64,000 bases of DNA from Actinocatenispora thailandica (GCF_016865425.1 NZ_AP023355.1:2602198-2666197); one strand, 5' to 3'. Shown: positions 1 to 8,382, counted from the first letter of the stretch. Program-made: numbers and translations. The notes: generated from the letters alone by a model not told the origin.

Positions 1-1
1 T

Positions 2-1878
2 CGGGCCGCCACGATCAACTCCGCCAACGTCACGCAGTGGCAGGCGATCGAGGCGGACATCGCGGCCGGCACGGTCGACGTGCTGCTGGTCAGCCCGGAA
101 CGGCTCAACAATCCGGACTTTCGCGACCGGATACTGCCGGAGCTGGCCGCCACCACCGGCCTGCTGGTGGTCGACGAGGCGCACTGCGTCTCGGACTGGG
201 GGCACGACTTCCGGCCCGACTACCGCCGCATCGCCACGTTCCTCGCCGGGCTCGAACCGCACGTACCGGTGCTCGCCACGACCGCCACCGCGAACGCCCG
301 GGTCACCGCCGACGTGGCCGAACAGCTCGGCGACGTCCCGAGCGGGCCGTCGGGGCAGCCGTCGGCGCCCGGGATCTCGAACCGGACCCTGGTGCTGCGC
401 GGCCCGCTGGATCGCGACAGCCTGCGGCTCGGGGTGCTGTCACTGCCGAGCCCGGCGCACCGGCTGGCCTGGCTCGCCGATCACCTGGCCGAGCTGCCCG
501 GCTCCGGCATCATCTACACGCTGACCGTCGCCGCCGCCGACGAGGTCGCGGACTTCCTGCGCGCCCGCGGGCACACCGTCGCCGCCTACTCCGGGCGTAC
601 CGACCCGGCCGAGCGGGCCGCCGCGGAGCAGGACCTGCTCGCCAACCGGGTGAAGGCGCTGGTGGCGACCTCGGCGCTGGGCATGGGCTTCGACAAGCCG
701 GACCTGGGCTTCGTGGTGCACCTGGGCGCCCCGGCCTCCCCGATCGCGTACTACCAGCAGGTGGGGCGGGCCGGCCGGGCGGTCGAGCACGCCGAGGTGC
801 TGCTGCTGCCCGGGCCCGAGGACGAGGCGATCTGGCGGTACTTCGGCTCGCTCGCGTTCCCGCCGGAAGACCAGGTACGGGCCACCCTCGCCGCGCTGTC
901 GACCGAGGTTCCGACCTCGACCCCGGTGCTGGAGTCGCGGGTGGAACTGCGCCGCAGCCGGCTGGAGCTGATGCTCAAGGTGCTCGACGTGGACGGGCCG
1001 TGCGCCGGGTCCGGGGCGGCTGGCTGGCCACCGGCGCCGGCTGGCGCTACGACACGGCCCGGTACGCCCGGATCGCCGCCGCCCGCGCCGCCGAGCAGCA
1101 GGCGATGCGGGACTATCTGGGTACCGGCGGCTGCCGGCTGCGGTTCCTGCGCGACACGCTCGACGACCCGTACGCCACCGACTGCGGGCGCTGCGACACC
1201 TGCCGCGGCCGGTGGTACGACCCGGGCGTGTCCACCGCGGCGCTGGACGCGGCGCAGCAGCACCTCGGCCGTCCCGGCGTACCGGTGGAGCCGCGGAAGC
1301 TGTGGCCGACCGGTGGCGCTGCGCTGGGCATCGAGCACACCGGCAAGATCGACCCGGCCGAGCTGGCCGCGCCGGGCCGGGCGCTCGGCCGGCTGTCCGA
1401 CATCGGTTGGGGGACCAGGCTGCGCGCGCTGCTGCGCCCCGACGCCGCGGACGCCGAGATCGACGACGAGGTGTTCGCCGGTGTGATCCGGGTGCTCGCG
1501 GACTGGCCGTGGCAGCGCCGCCCGGCCGCGGTCGTCGCGGTGCCGTCCCGGACCCGCCCGCGGCTGGTCGGCTCGCTGGCGCGGCGGCTGGCGCGGGTGG
1601 GTCGGCTGCACTTCCTGGGCGAGCTGTCCCGGGTCGGCGGCGCCGCGCCGGGGGCCGGGGCCGGTGGCAACGCGGTGCATCGGCTCGCCGCGGTGCACGA
1701 CGCGTTCAGCGTCGGCGACGAGCTCGCGGCCGGCCTGGCGCAGCTCGCCGAGGACGAGCCGGTGCTGCTGGTCGACGACCTGACCGACACCGGTTGGACG
1801 CTGACCGTGGCGGCCCGCGAGTTGCGGATGGCCGGCGCCGCTCAGGTGTTGCCGTTCACCCTCGCCGTCCAGGCGTGA
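2..1878 (+). CDS. recQ: RecQ-family DNA helicase with C-terminal phosphoribosyltransferase domain; 5' end outside window, frameshifted
   Basis: ATP-dependent 3'-5' DNA helicase of the RecQ family. The reading frame is already open at base 2 and encodes the helicase core: motif II LLVVDEAHCVSDWGHDF, motif III TTATAN, and the second RecA domain ending in QQVGRAGRA. After VLDVDG (about 994) the coding frame jumps by one base; the other frame continues with VRRVRGGWL, a winged-helix/zinc region with the cysteine pattern DCGRCDTC, and a C-terminal PRPP-binding-like domain (VLLVDDLTDTGWTL), ending at TGA 1876-1878. One extra G in the GGG run at 995-997 restores a single protein. The RecQ-phosphoribosyltransferase fusion occurs in other actinobacteria. 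Its 3' end overlaps the convergent next gene by 23 bp. Whether the shift is real or an assembly error cannot be told here. Confidence 0.85.
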   Translation, partial: GRHDQLRQRHAVAGDRGGHRGRHGRRAAGQPGTAQQSGLSRPDTAGAGRHHRPAGGRRGALRLGLGARLPARLPPHRHVPRRARTARTGARHDRHRERPGHRRRGRTARRRPERAVGAAVGARDLEPDPGAARPAGSRQPAARGAVTAEPGAPAGLARRSPGRAARLRHHLHADRRRRRRGRGLPARPRAHRRRLLRAYRPGRAGRRGAGPARQPGEGAGGDLGAGHGLRQAGPGLRGAPGRPGLPDRVLPAGGAGRPGGRARRGAAAARARGRGDLAVLRLARVPAGRPGTGHPRRAVDRGSDLDPGAGVAGGTAPQPAGADAQGARRGRAVRRVRGGWLATGAGWRYDTARYARIAAARAAEQQAMRDYLGTGGCRLRFLRDTLDDPYATDCGRCDTCRGRWYDPGVSTAALDAAQQHLGRPGVPVEPRKLWPTGGAALGIEHTGKIDPAELAAPGRALGRLSDIGWGTRLRALLRPDAADAEIDDEVFAGVIRVLADWPWQRRPAAVVAVPSRTRPRLVGSLARRLARVGRLHFLGELSRVGGAAPGAGAGGNAVHRLAAVHDAFSVGDELAAGLAQLAEDEPVLLVDDLTDTGWTLTVAARELRMAGAAQVLPFTLAVQA

Positions 1879-2590
1879 GATTGCCCGCGGCCGGATGTCC
1901 GGTGCCGGTCGCGGCCCGCAGCACGATGTCCGGCCGCACGGCGGGCCGGGCCAACCGGGGCACAGCGCCCGTGTAGACCCGGTCGACCACCGCGGACACC
2001 TGCTCGTCCCGGACCCCGGGTAGCGCCCGCAGGTAGCCGGCGGTGCGGTCCGGCTCCCAGCCGTACGCCTCCCGCAGGCCCCGTGCCACCAGCGCCAGGT
2101 AGTGCGGCGCGGGTGACCGCCACGGCGTCTGGTGCGCCTGCCACGGTGCGGTGAAGGTCAGGACCGGGATGCCGTCGATGTCCGGCCCGGTGCGCAGCAG
2201 CGTCTCGTACCGGCCGGGGCCGAGTTGGGCGCGCCCGGTGCCGAGCACCTCGGCGAGATCCAGGTCCAGCCCCGGGGTACGGGCCATCTCCTGCGCGGCG
2301 ATGTCGCTGAACTGCTGGATGGTGATCAGGTGCGCGTGCACCGCGGCGGCGCCGGGCAGCTGCGGGTCGTACAACGCGAGGCCGCCGCCCCAGGCCCGGC
2401 TGTGCCCGGCGAAGTACACGCCGCCGGGGATGCGCAGTGCCCGGCTGCGCGCCGGCGCCCGGCCGTCCCGGGCACCCGGGTACCGGCGCGAGTTGCCCGG
2501 CGGGCGGCCGCCGGCCAGGTAGTAGCGCAGCCGCCGGCTGGACATGTTCGACCCGTACGCCGCGTACCAGATCAGGGCGTGTCGCTGCAC
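1856..2590 (-). CDS. gamma-glutamylcyclotransferase-fold protein (YGSNM family)
   Basis: About 244 residues. The N-terminal LIWYAAYGSNMSSRR is the signature of the GGCT/AIG2-like fold, where the YGSN loop binds the substrate; the remainder (GGVYFAGHSRAWGGGLALY, then GREAYGWEPDRTAGYLRAL-like C-terminus) is typical of an actinobacterial subgroup. The actual substrate is unknown. I chose GTG at 2588-2590, which starts VQRHALIWYAAYGSNM. An in-frame ATG at 2731 would add about 47 basic, low-complexity residues that look non-coding, and no good Shine-Dalgarno (SD) sequence precedes either. Convergent with and slightly overlapping the recQ 3' end. Fold assignment is fairly safe, function is not. Confidence 0.65.
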   Translation of the reverse strand: MQRHALIWYAAYGSNMSSRRLRYYLAGGRPPGNSRRYPGARDGRAPARSRALRIPGGVYFAGHSRAWGGGLALYDPQLPGAAAVHAHLITIQQFSDIAAQEMARTPGLDLDLAEVLGTGRAQLGPGRYETLLRTGPDIDGIPVLTFTAPWQAHQTPWRSPAPHYLALVARGLREAYGWEPDRTAGYLRALPGVRDEQVSAVVDRVYTGAVPRLARPAVRPDIVLRAATGTGHPAAGNLTPGRRG

Positions 2591-2792
2591 TCGCTGCGGT
2601 CGGCGGGCCGCGGGAGCGGCGGTGTGGCGCGCTCGGCCCGCCCGGTTCACGCCCTCCTGGGACGAATCGGGGTGCGGCCCGCTGACGCGCGGTCGATCTG
2701 CACGGTGCCGGGGGTGTGGGGCATGGCTCATGGCGCTTCCGACCCTACCTCGCGGCGCGATCGCCGTCCCCCGATCGGTGACAGGGCCGGCG

Positions 2793-2851
2793 CCGGCGCC
2801 CGTGCCGGCACGGGCGCCGGACCCGCCACCCGTGGCGGATAGTCTCGGGGC
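2793..2851 (+). promoter_or_regulatory. palindromic promoter region of map
   Basis: Bases 2793-2820 form a perfect 28-bp palindrome centred between 2806 and 2807 (core CGTGCCGGCACG). It is followed by a second inverted repeat, CCGCCAC-cc-GTGGCGG (2823-2838), which abuts a TAGTCT -10 hexamer (2840-2845). The hexamer ends 6 nt before the map ATG, so the transcript is probably leaderless. Palindromes at the -35 and spacer positions would suit a dimeric regulator, or may simply be GC-rich secondary structure. Direct sequence observation; the regulatory role is inferred. Confidence 0.5.
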
Positions 2852-3709
2852 ATGGCTGACCGTGCTCCACTGACCCCCGGCACCCTGTCGCCGCAGCGCG
2901 CCGTGCCGGGCACCATCGCGCGCCCCGAGTACGTCGGGAAGCCGGCGCCGACGCCGTTCACCGGCTCGGAGGTGAAGACACCCGAACTGATCGAGAAGAT
3001 CCGGGTGGCCAGCCGGGTTGCGGCCGGCGCGCTCGCCGAGGGTGGCCGTGCGGTCAAGCCCGGCGTGACCACCGACGAGATCGACCGGGTGGTGCACGAG
3101 TTCCTCTGCGACCACGGCGCGTACCCGTCGACGCTGGGCTACCGCGGCTTCCCGAAATCGTGCTGCACCTCGTTGAACGAGGTGATCTGTCACGGCATCC
3201 CCGACTCGACGGTCGTGGCGGACGGCGACATCGTCAACATCGACGTCACCGCCTTCCTGAACGGCGTGCACGGCGACACGAACGCGACGTTCCTCGCCGG
3301 CGACGTGTCGGAGGAGGCGCGGCTGCTGGTGGAGCGCACCCACGAGGCGACCATGCGCGGGATCCGCGCGGTCCGCCCGGGCCGGGCGCTGAACGTCGTC
3401 GGCCGCGTCATCGAGTCGTACGCGAAGCGGTTCGGCTACGGCGTGGTCCGCGACTTCACCGGGCACGGCATCGGCGAGGCGTTCCACTCCGGGCTGTACG
3501 TGCCGCACTACGATCGGCCCGACCTCGACGTGGTGATCGAGACCGGTATGACCTTCACCGTCGAGCCGATGATCACCCTCGGCACCCACCTGCACGATGC
3601 GTGGGACGACGGCTGGACGGTGGTCACCAAGGACCGCCGGTGGACCGCCCAGTTCGAGCACACCCTGGTGGTGACCGACGACGGCGCCGAGATCCTGACG
3701 GTGCCGTGA
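2852..3709 (+). CDS. map: type I methionine aminopeptidase
   Basis: Removes the initiator methionine from nascent cytosolic proteins, using two divalent metal ions. The 285-residue length and the N-terminal extension of about 40 residues containing a proline-rich stretch (KPAPTPF) match the actinobacterial MetAP1c form. All five metal ligands are visible: Asp131 (NIDVT), Asp142 (HGDTN), His205 (TGHGIG), Glu238 (VEPM) and Glu269 (FEHT), the same numbering as the mycobacterial enzyme as I recall it. The ATG lies 6 nt after a TAGTCT hexamer with no SD, so translation is probably leaderless. Monocistronic in appearance. Confidence 0.96.
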   Translation: MADRAPLTPGTLSPQRAVPGTIARPEYVGKPAPTPFTGSEVKTPELIEKIRVASRVAAGALAEGGRAVKPGVTTDEIDRVVHEFLCDHGAYPSTLGYRGFPKSCCTSLNEVICHGIPDSTVVADGDIVNIDVTAFLNGVHGDTNATFLAGDVSEEARLLVERTHEATMRGIRAVRPGRALNVVGRVIESYAKRFGYGVVRDFTGHGIGEAFHSGLYVPHYDRPDLDVVIETGMTFTVEPMITLGTHLHDAWDDGWTVVTKDRRWTAQFEHTLVVTDDGAEILTVP

Positions 3710-3775
3710 GCGAGCGAGTCGTCGGCGCGGCGCGCTGGTGCCCGGTGGCCGGTTTCGGCGAAGCGGCAGCGCCCG
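3707..3775. repeat. degenerate copy of the 20.9-kb intergenic element
   Basis: Directly from the map stop codon the sequence reads TGAGCGAGCGAGTCGT and then follows, with many substitutions, the order of segments in the 80-bp element at 20911-21070 (a GCGCG-ctggtg block, then ggtttcg-gcgaag). As at 20.9 kb, the element starts on the TGA of the upstream gene. The similarity is by eye and imperfect. Confidence 0.35.
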
Positions 3776-3812
3776 GCAGCGGGCGCCGTCGGGTCGTGCC
3801 GGCGGTGCGTCG

Positions 3813-4538
3813 ATGAGCAGCCCGGAGCGCGCCGCCGCACCGGCCGCGCTGGTACCCGACCACCACGCCGACGTGTCCGGCGGCTGGCTGCGCGCCGCCG
3901 TGTTCGGCGCGATGGACGGCCTGGTCACGAACATCTCGCTGATCGCCGGGGTGGGCGGTGGCGGGGTCTCCCGGCACACCATCGTGCTGACCGGCGTCGC
4001 CGGCCTGATCGCCGGCGCGATCTCGATGGGGCTCGGCGAGTACACCTCGGTGCGCACCCAGAACGAGCAGGTCGCGCACGAGATCGCCAAGGAACGCCGG
4101 GAGCTCGAACGCCATCCGGACGAGGAGGCGGCGGAACTCGCTGCCGCCTGGATCCGGCGTGGTCTGCCGCCGGAGCTGGCGCACCAGGTCGCGGCGACGG
4201 TCGGGCGCAACCTGGACGAGGCGGTACGGGTGCATGCGCAGGAGGAGATGGGTGTCGACCCGACGGAGGTGCCGAACCCGTGGCTCGCGGCGGTCTCGTC
4301 GTTCGTGTGCTTCTCGATCGGCGCGATGTTCCCGCTGATCACGTTCCTGCTCGGGTTCTCGCAGCTGTGGCTGGGCCTCGCCGTCGGCGGGGTGGGGCTG
4401 TTCACCGCGGGCGCCCTGTTCGCCCGGTTCACCGCCCGCAACTGGCTGGTCAACGGGTTGCGCCAGCTGGTGCTGGGCGCGCTTGCCGCGGCAGCGACCT
4501 ACCTGGTCGGCACCCTCATCGGTGTCACGGCGTCCTGA
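3813..4538 (+). CDS. VIT1/CCC1-family membrane transporter
   Basis: About 241 residues. The core FGAMDGLVTNISLIAGVGG (from about residue 30) and GAISMGLGEYTSVRTQNE are hallmarks of the VIT1/CCC1 family, which moves Fe2+ or Mn2+ out of the cytosol. A hydrophilic segment with a charged helix (EIAKERRELERHPDEEAAEL) then separates the first membrane pair from three C-terminal helices (WLAAVSSFVCFSIGAMFPL onward), the family arrangement of five membrane helices around a cytosolic metal-binding domain. ATG 3813 gives MSSPERAA; a longer in-frame start at 3738 adds an implausible basic leader. No clear SD. Confidence 0.85.
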   Translation: MSSPERAAAPAALVPDHHADVSGGWLRAAVFGAMDGLVTNISLIAGVGGGGVSRHTIVLTGVAGLIAGAISMGLGEYTSVRTQNEQVAHEIAKERRELERHPDEEAAELAAAWIRRGLPPELAHQVAATVGRNLDEAVRVHAQEEMGVDPTEVPNPWLAAVSSFVCFSIGAMFPLITFLLGFSQLWLGLAVGGVGLFTAGALFARFTARNWLVNGLRQLVLGALAAAATYLVGTLIGVTAS

Positions 4539-4583
4539 GCCGGGGCGGCCCCGGGCGCACCCGTGCCGCCGGGTCCGGACGGC

Positions 4584-4829
4584 TCAGGACGTGACGAAGC
4601 CGTCGTGCTCGTCGGCGAGCTCGCGCAGCGCGGCCACCGTGTCGGCGGCGGGCGCCCCGCCCGGTCCGGTCACCAGCTCCACCACCCAGTCGACGTCCTC
4701 CGCGTCGTCCTCGCCGGTGAGCATGTCGCGGTGCACCAGGGCCGGGGCGTACCCGGCGCGGTGCAACTGGGCGGCGATGCGTTCGGCGTCGTCGCGGTCG
4801 GGCAGCACGAGCAGCACGCTGTCGGTCAC
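4584..4829 (-). CDS. small conserved hypothetical protein
   Basis: 81 acidic residues starting MTDSVLLVLPDRDDAERIAAQL and ending EHDGFVTS. The pattern of a beta-strand followed by a helix suggests a small alpha/beta domain, but I do not recognise the family. The GTG start at 4827-4829 is supported by TAGGAT on the minus strand (plus 4836-4841) 6 nt upstream, suggesting a leaderless message. It is convergent with the VIT1 gene and co-directional with nrtR, 25 bp downstream of that gene's end. Confidence 0.6.
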   Translation of the reverse strand: MTDSVLLVLPDRDDAERIAAQLHRAGYAPALVHRDMLTGEDDAEDVDWVVELVTGPGGAPAADTVAALRELADEHDGFVTS

Positions 4830-4854
4830 CGCGCGATCCTAGCGATCGTGGCGG

Positions 4855-5562
4855 TCACCGCCTGGCCCGGCGCGGCGGGCCGAGTACCGCGAAGGGGTCG
4901 GTCACCCGCAGGGTGGGTTCGGCGAACCGGTACAGCGCCGCCGGTCGACCGCCGGTGCGGCCGGGCGGTGCCGCGGCCCCGGTCGGGGTCAGGACTCCGC
5001 GGCGGGTCAGTACCCGCTGCATGTTGGTCGCCGACACCCGGTAGCCCAGTGCGGCGGCGTAGATCTCCCGCAGCTGGGAGATCGTGAACTCCGGTGGCGC
5101 GAGCGCGAACCCGAGGTTGGTGTACGACAGCTTCGCCCGCAGCCGGCCTCGGGCCCGGTCCGCGATCGCGGCGTGGTCGAACGCCAGCGGCGGCAGCGCG
5201 TCCGCCGGCTGCCAGGCGGTGTCGGCGGGCAGTGCCGGGTCCCGGTCGGTCGGTACCAGCCCGAGGAACGCGGTGGCGAGCACCCGGCGGCCGGGCATCC
5301 GCGCCGGGTCGGAGAGGACCGCGATCTGTTCCAGGTGCGCCAGCCGGGCGACGTCGACCTTCTGCGCGAGGTGGCGGCGGATCGAGGTGTCCACGTCCTC
5401 GTCCGGGCCGAGCCGACCGCCGGGCAGCGACCAGCGGCCGGACTCCGGGTCGCGGGCGCGCTGCCAGAGCAGCACCCGAAGTGATCCGGCTCGCACCGAC
5501 AGCACGGCGGCGAGCACTTCGTGTTCCGCTGCGGACGTGTCGCTGGTAGCGTGGTGAGCCAT
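4855..5562 (-). CDS. nrtR: NrtR-type regulator (degenerate Nudix domain plus winged helix)
   Basis: 235 residues. The N-terminal half is a Nudix fold ([18 protein letters not shown]), but the catalytic REXXEE of the Nudix box is replaced (about [11 protein letters not shown]), so it should bind rather than hydrolyse its ligand. The C-terminal half ([36 protein letters not shown]) is the winged-helix domain of NrtR proteins, which repress NAD-synthesis genes and respond to ADP-ribose in studied members. It is divergently transcribed from nadA and a palindrome overlaps its own start codon, consistent with repression of nadA and of itself. Ligand identity is inferred from the family. Confidence 0.85.
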   Translation of the reverse strand: MAHHATSDTSAAEHEVLAAVLSVRAGSLRVLLWQRARDPESGRWSLPGGRLGPDEDVDTSIRRHLAQKVDVARLAHLEQIAVLSDPARMPGRRVLATAFLGLVPTDRDPALPADTAWQPADALPPLAFDHAAIADRARGRLRAKLSYTNLGFALAPPEFTISQLREIYAAALGYRVSATNMQRVLTRRGVLTPTGAAAPPGRTGGRPAALYRFAEPTLRVTDPFAVLGPPRRARR

Positions 5563-5575
5563 AGTTTTAGACTAT
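5561..5575. promoter_or_regulatory. putative NrtR operator between nrtR and nadA
   Basis: ATAGT-tttag-ACTAT is a perfect 5-bp inverted repeat in a distinctly AT-rich patch of an otherwise over 70% GC window. It overlaps the start codon of nrtR (minus, 5560-5562) and lies about 50 bp upstream of nadA. Position, symmetry and the neighbouring regulator make it the obvious NrtR binding site. Confidence 0.7.
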
Positions 5576-5626
5576 AAGGCGAAAACCAGCGGGACGGCCG
5601 TGACCGCCGCGCGAGGGGGAGGACCG

Positions 5627-6592
5627 ATGGTGGACACCGACTGGGCCGACGAGGTGCGCGCGCTGGCCCGCGAGCGCGACGCGGTGATCCTCGCGCACAA
5701 CTACCAGCTGCCGGAGATCCAGGACATCGCCGACCACACCGGCGACTCGCTCGCGCTGAGCCGCCTCGCCGCGGCGAGCGAGGCGAGCACGATCGTGTTC
5801 TGCGGCGTGCACTTCATGGCCGAAACCGCGAAGATCCTCGCCCCGGACAAGACCGTGCTGATCCCGGACGCCGCCGCCGGCTGCTCGCTCGCCGACTCGA
5901 TCACGGCCGACCAACTGCGCGCCTGGAAGGCGGAACACCCCGGCGCGGTCGTCGTCTCGTACGTGAACACCACCGCCGAGGTGAAGGCGGAGACCGACAT
6001 CTGCTGCACCTCGTCCAACGCGGTCGACGTGGTCGCCTCGATCCCGGCCGACACCGAGGTGCTGTTCTGCCCCGACCAGTTCCTCGGCGCGCACGTCAAG
6101 CGGCTCACCGGCCGGGACAACATGCACATCTGGGCCGGCGAGTGCCACGTGCACGCCGGCATCAACGGTGCCCAGCTCGCCGAGCGGGTGGCCGCGGTGC
6201 CCGGCGCCGAGCTGTACATCCATCCCGAGTGCGGCTGCGCCACCTCCGCGCTCTACCTCGCCGGCGAGGGGGTCGTACCGGCGGAGAAGGTGAAGGTGCT
6301 GTCCACCGGTGACATGGCCACCGCGGCCCGGCACACCAGCGCCACCGCGGTGCTGGTCGCCACCGAGGTCGGCATGCTGCACCAGCTGCGGCGGGCCGCC
6401 CCCGGCGTCGACTTCCAGGCGGTCAACGACCGTGCCTCCTGCAAGTACATGAAGATGATCACGCCGGAGAAGCTGCTGCGGTCGCTGCGCGAGGGCACCG
6501 ACGAGGTCGACGTACCGGCCGCGACCGCCCGTGCCGCCCGTGCCGCGGTCACCCGCATGATCGAGATCGGCCACCCCGGCGCCGGCGAGTAG
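5627..6592 (+). CDS. nadA: quinolinate synthase
   Basis: Condenses iminoaspartate with dihydroxyacetone phosphate to make quinolinate, the first NAD-specific precursor, using an oxygen-sensitive [4Fe-4S] cluster. The 321-residue protein has the family start [24 protein letters not shown] and conserved cysteines in [20 protein letters not shown] and [16 protein letters not shown], which supply the cluster ligands. ATG 5627 follows an ideal SD (GGGGGAGG); an in-frame GTG at 5600 is less likely. It stands alone: nadB and nadC, its usual companions, are not within the window. Probably repressed by the adjacent NrtR. The last residues (HPGAGE) and stop lie inside a tandem-repeat array. Confidence 0.95.
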   Translation: MVDTDWADEVRALARERDAVILAHNYQLPEIQDIADHTGDSLALSRLAAASEASTIVFCGVHFMAETAKILAPDKTVLIPDAAAGCSLADSITADQLRAWKAEHPGAVVVSYVNTTAEVKAETDICCTSSNAVDVVASIPADTEVLFCPDQFLGAHVKRLTGRDNMHIWAGECHVHAGINGAQLAERVAAVPGAELYIHPECGCATSALYLAGEGVVPAEKVKVLSTGDMATAARHTSATAVLVATEVGMLHQLRRAAPGVDFQAVNDRASCKYMKMITPEKLLRSLREGTDEVDVPAATARAARAAVTRMIEIGHPGAGE

Positions 6593-6713
6593 CCGCCGCC
6601 GAACCCCCGGCGCTGGCGGGTCGCTGTCGCCGAACCCCGGCACTGGCGGGCAGCCGCCGCCGAACCACCCCGGCGCTGGCGGGTAACGGCCGCCGAACCC
6701 GCCTGGCGCCGGG
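6571..6713. repeat. tandem repeat array engulfing the nadA stop codon
   Basis: Four copies plus a partial fifth of a 30-33 bp unit (core CCCCGGCGCTGGCGGGT followed by a variable joint and CCGCCGAA): about 6571-6603, 6604-6634, 6635-6664, 6665-6697 and 6698-6713. The first copy contains the last nadA codons and its stop, and the array ends just short of the convergent gene's stop codon at 6720. Confidence 0.8.
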
Positions 6714-6719
6714 CCCCGT

Positions 6720-7427
6720 TCAGCCGAGCAGGTCGTCGATGCCGCCATCGACCGGGCGACCGGCGGCATCGAGCTCCTCGGCCTGGGCGTCCAACCGGTC
6801 TGCGACCGCGGTCAGGCTCGCCTCGGCCAGGCCCACCCGGCGCACCCCGTCGACGCTGTCCCGGAAGTAGGTGCGCTGCAGCAGCCCCTGCACCACCGCC
6901 GTCGCGATCCGGGCCTCGGCGAGCACCAGCACCGCGGCGTCGGTGTCGTACCACTCGGCGAGCCGGGCGGCGACCCCGTGCCGGGCCTTGGCCTCGCACC
7001 ACGCCTCCCGGGCCAGGGTGGCGAACTCGCCGCCGCCCGCGTCGGCCAGCCGGGCCAGGTGCGCGTTGGCCAGCTGCCGGAACCAGCCCTGCGGGTCGTG
7101 GATCGGCACCGTGGCCAGGTACCGGTCGGCGACCAGCGGCCACGAGGTCGACAGCGTCCGGGCATGCTGCAGGTACTCGGACGCGGCGATCACGCCGAGA
7201 TCCACCAGCACCCCGTCGATGCGCCGCCGTGCCGGCCGCGGCCCGTCGCCCGACCGGTACGTGACGACGACCAGTTCCACCTCGCTGTGGCCGGTGTCCT
7301 CGTCGTGCGCGAGCGCGCCCTGCACGCCGGCCGCGAGTACCTGCGCCGGGTGCCGCGCCCGTACCGCGTCGGCCACCGCCTCCGCGACCTGCCAGCGCGG
7401 CGAGGTACCCAGCTGATCCGTGCTCAT
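6720..7427 (-). CDS. putative nucleotidyltransferase-fold protein
   Basis: 235 residues starting MSTDQLGTSPRWQVAEAVAD. The N-terminal AAGVQGALAHDEDTGHSEVEL resembles the nucleotidyltransferase motif (GS-x-GT-x-SDxD) of kanamycin-nucleotidyltransferase-like proteins, with changes at the first serine. The rest is helical (KARHGVAARLAEWYDTDAAV, RTYFRDSVDGVRRVGL), like the substrate-binding half of those enzymes. The substrate is unknown and the catalytic residues are only partly matched. ATG 7427 is preceded by CAGAAT 6 nt upstream, a near match to the leaderless promoters seen elsewhere here. Confidence 0.55.
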   Translation of the reverse strand: MSTDQLGTSPRWQVAEAVADAVRARHPAQVLAAGVQGALAHDEDTGHSEVELVVVTYRSGDGPRPARRRIDGVLVDLGVIAASEYLQHARTLSTSWPLVADRYLATVPIHDPQGWFRQLANAHLARLADAGGGEFATLAREAWCEAKARHGVAARLAEWYDTDAAVLVLAEARIATAVVQGLLQRTYFRDSVDGVRRVGLAEASLTAVADRLDAQAEELDAAGRPVDGGIDDLLG

Positions 7428-7529
7428 CGGGCCATTCTGGCCCGCGGTGGCCCGCGATGGGCCCGCTGCGCCCGACTCGGCGAACCGTCGTATCCGCGCG
7501 GTACGGTTCCCGGCGGCGAAGGGAGCGCG

Positions 7530-8228
7530 ATGGTCGTCGACGCGGTGTTGTTCGATTGGGGTGGCACCCTGACCCCGTGGTGCCCGCCCGACGAGCAGAG
7601 CTGGCTGCGTGTCGCCCGCCGGCTGGTGCCGGCGGACGCCGAGCGGGCCGCGGGGGCGCTCGCGGCGGCGGAGTTCGCGGTGTGGCAGCGGGCCCGGCTG
7701 CAGCAGCGGTCCGGCACCATGACCGAGATCTTCACCGCCGCCGGCATCGATCCCACCCCGGCCGCCTACGAGGTGTTCGCCGCCGAGGTGGAGCACGCCA
7801 CCCACACCGACCCGGAGGCGGCGGCGCTGCTGACCGAGCTGCGGGCGCGCGGGGTGCGCATCGGCGTGCTGTCCAACACCACCTGGACCCGCGCGCACCA
7901 CGAGCGCATCTTCGCCCGGGACGGGCTGCTGGGGTTGATCGACGGCGCGGTCTACACCAGCGAGATCGAGGTGACCAAGCCACATCCGGCGGCGTTCCGG
8001 TCCGCGATGGCGGCGGTGGGGGTCAGCGATCCGGCTCGCTGCGTGTTCGTCGGTGACCGCACCTTCGACGACATCCACGGTGCCGGCAGCGTCGGCATGC
8101 GCACGGTGCTCGTCCCGCACAGCGCCATCCCGGCGACCCAGCGCGGGCACACCGACGGTGTGCCGGATGCCGTGGTCCAGCGGCTGTCCGAGCTGCTCGG
8201 CGTCGTGGAGACGTGGCGTGAGTGCTGA
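7530..8228 (+). CDS. HAD-superfamily hydrolase
   Basis: 232-residue cytosolic phosphohydrolase of the haloacid dehalogenase superfamily. Motif I is LFDWGGTLTP: the nucleophile Asp is present and the usual second Asp is Gly, a variant found in many members. A helical cap follows (about residues 17-90), then motif II GVLSNTTW, motif III lysine in EVTKPHPAAF, and motif IV FVGDRTFDDIHGA. The substrate cannot be read from the sequence. The ATG follows a good SD (GAAGGGA). Divergent from the nucleotidyltransferase gene and convergent with the ferritin-like gene, so it is its own unit. Confidence 0.88.
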   Translation: MVVDAVLFDWGGTLTPWCPPDEQSWLRVARRLVPADAERAAGALAAAEFAVWQRARLQQRSGTMTEIFTAAGIDPTPAAYEVFAAEVEHATHTDPEAAALLTELRARGVRIGVLSNTTWTRAHHERIFARDGLLGLIDGAVYTSEIEVTKPHPAAFRSAMAAVGVSDPARCVFVGDRTFDDIHGAGSVGMRTVLVPHSAIPATQRGHTDGVPDAVVQRLSELLGVVETWREC

Positions 8229-8289
8229 GCGGCGCACCGGGCGCGGCCCGCGGGTGGCCGACCCGGCGCCGCGTCGTGGCGGCCGGAAC

Positions 8290-8382
8290 GCGGCGTCAGC
8301 GGCGGGCACCCGGCGTCAGCGGCGGCCGGGAGCGGGGCGTCGCGGCCGGCAGGGAGTGCGGCGTCACGGGCGGCCGGGAAAC
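8290..8382. repeat. tandem repeat array engulfing the DUF4439 gene stop
   Basis: Four imperfect units of 20-24 bp with core GCGGCGTCAGCGGCGG, beginning near 8290, 8310, 8334 and 8358. The last unit contains the stop codon (TCA at 8364-8366 on plus) and final Gly-Arg-Pro codons of the minus-strand ferritin-like gene. The array fills the convergent gap after the HAD gene. Confidence 0.65.

Noticed and set aside
6571-6713. CRISPR array
   Set aside because: Units are contiguous and imperfect, without unique spacers, and no cas gene is near. It is an ordinary tandem repeat; the same applies to the other arrays.
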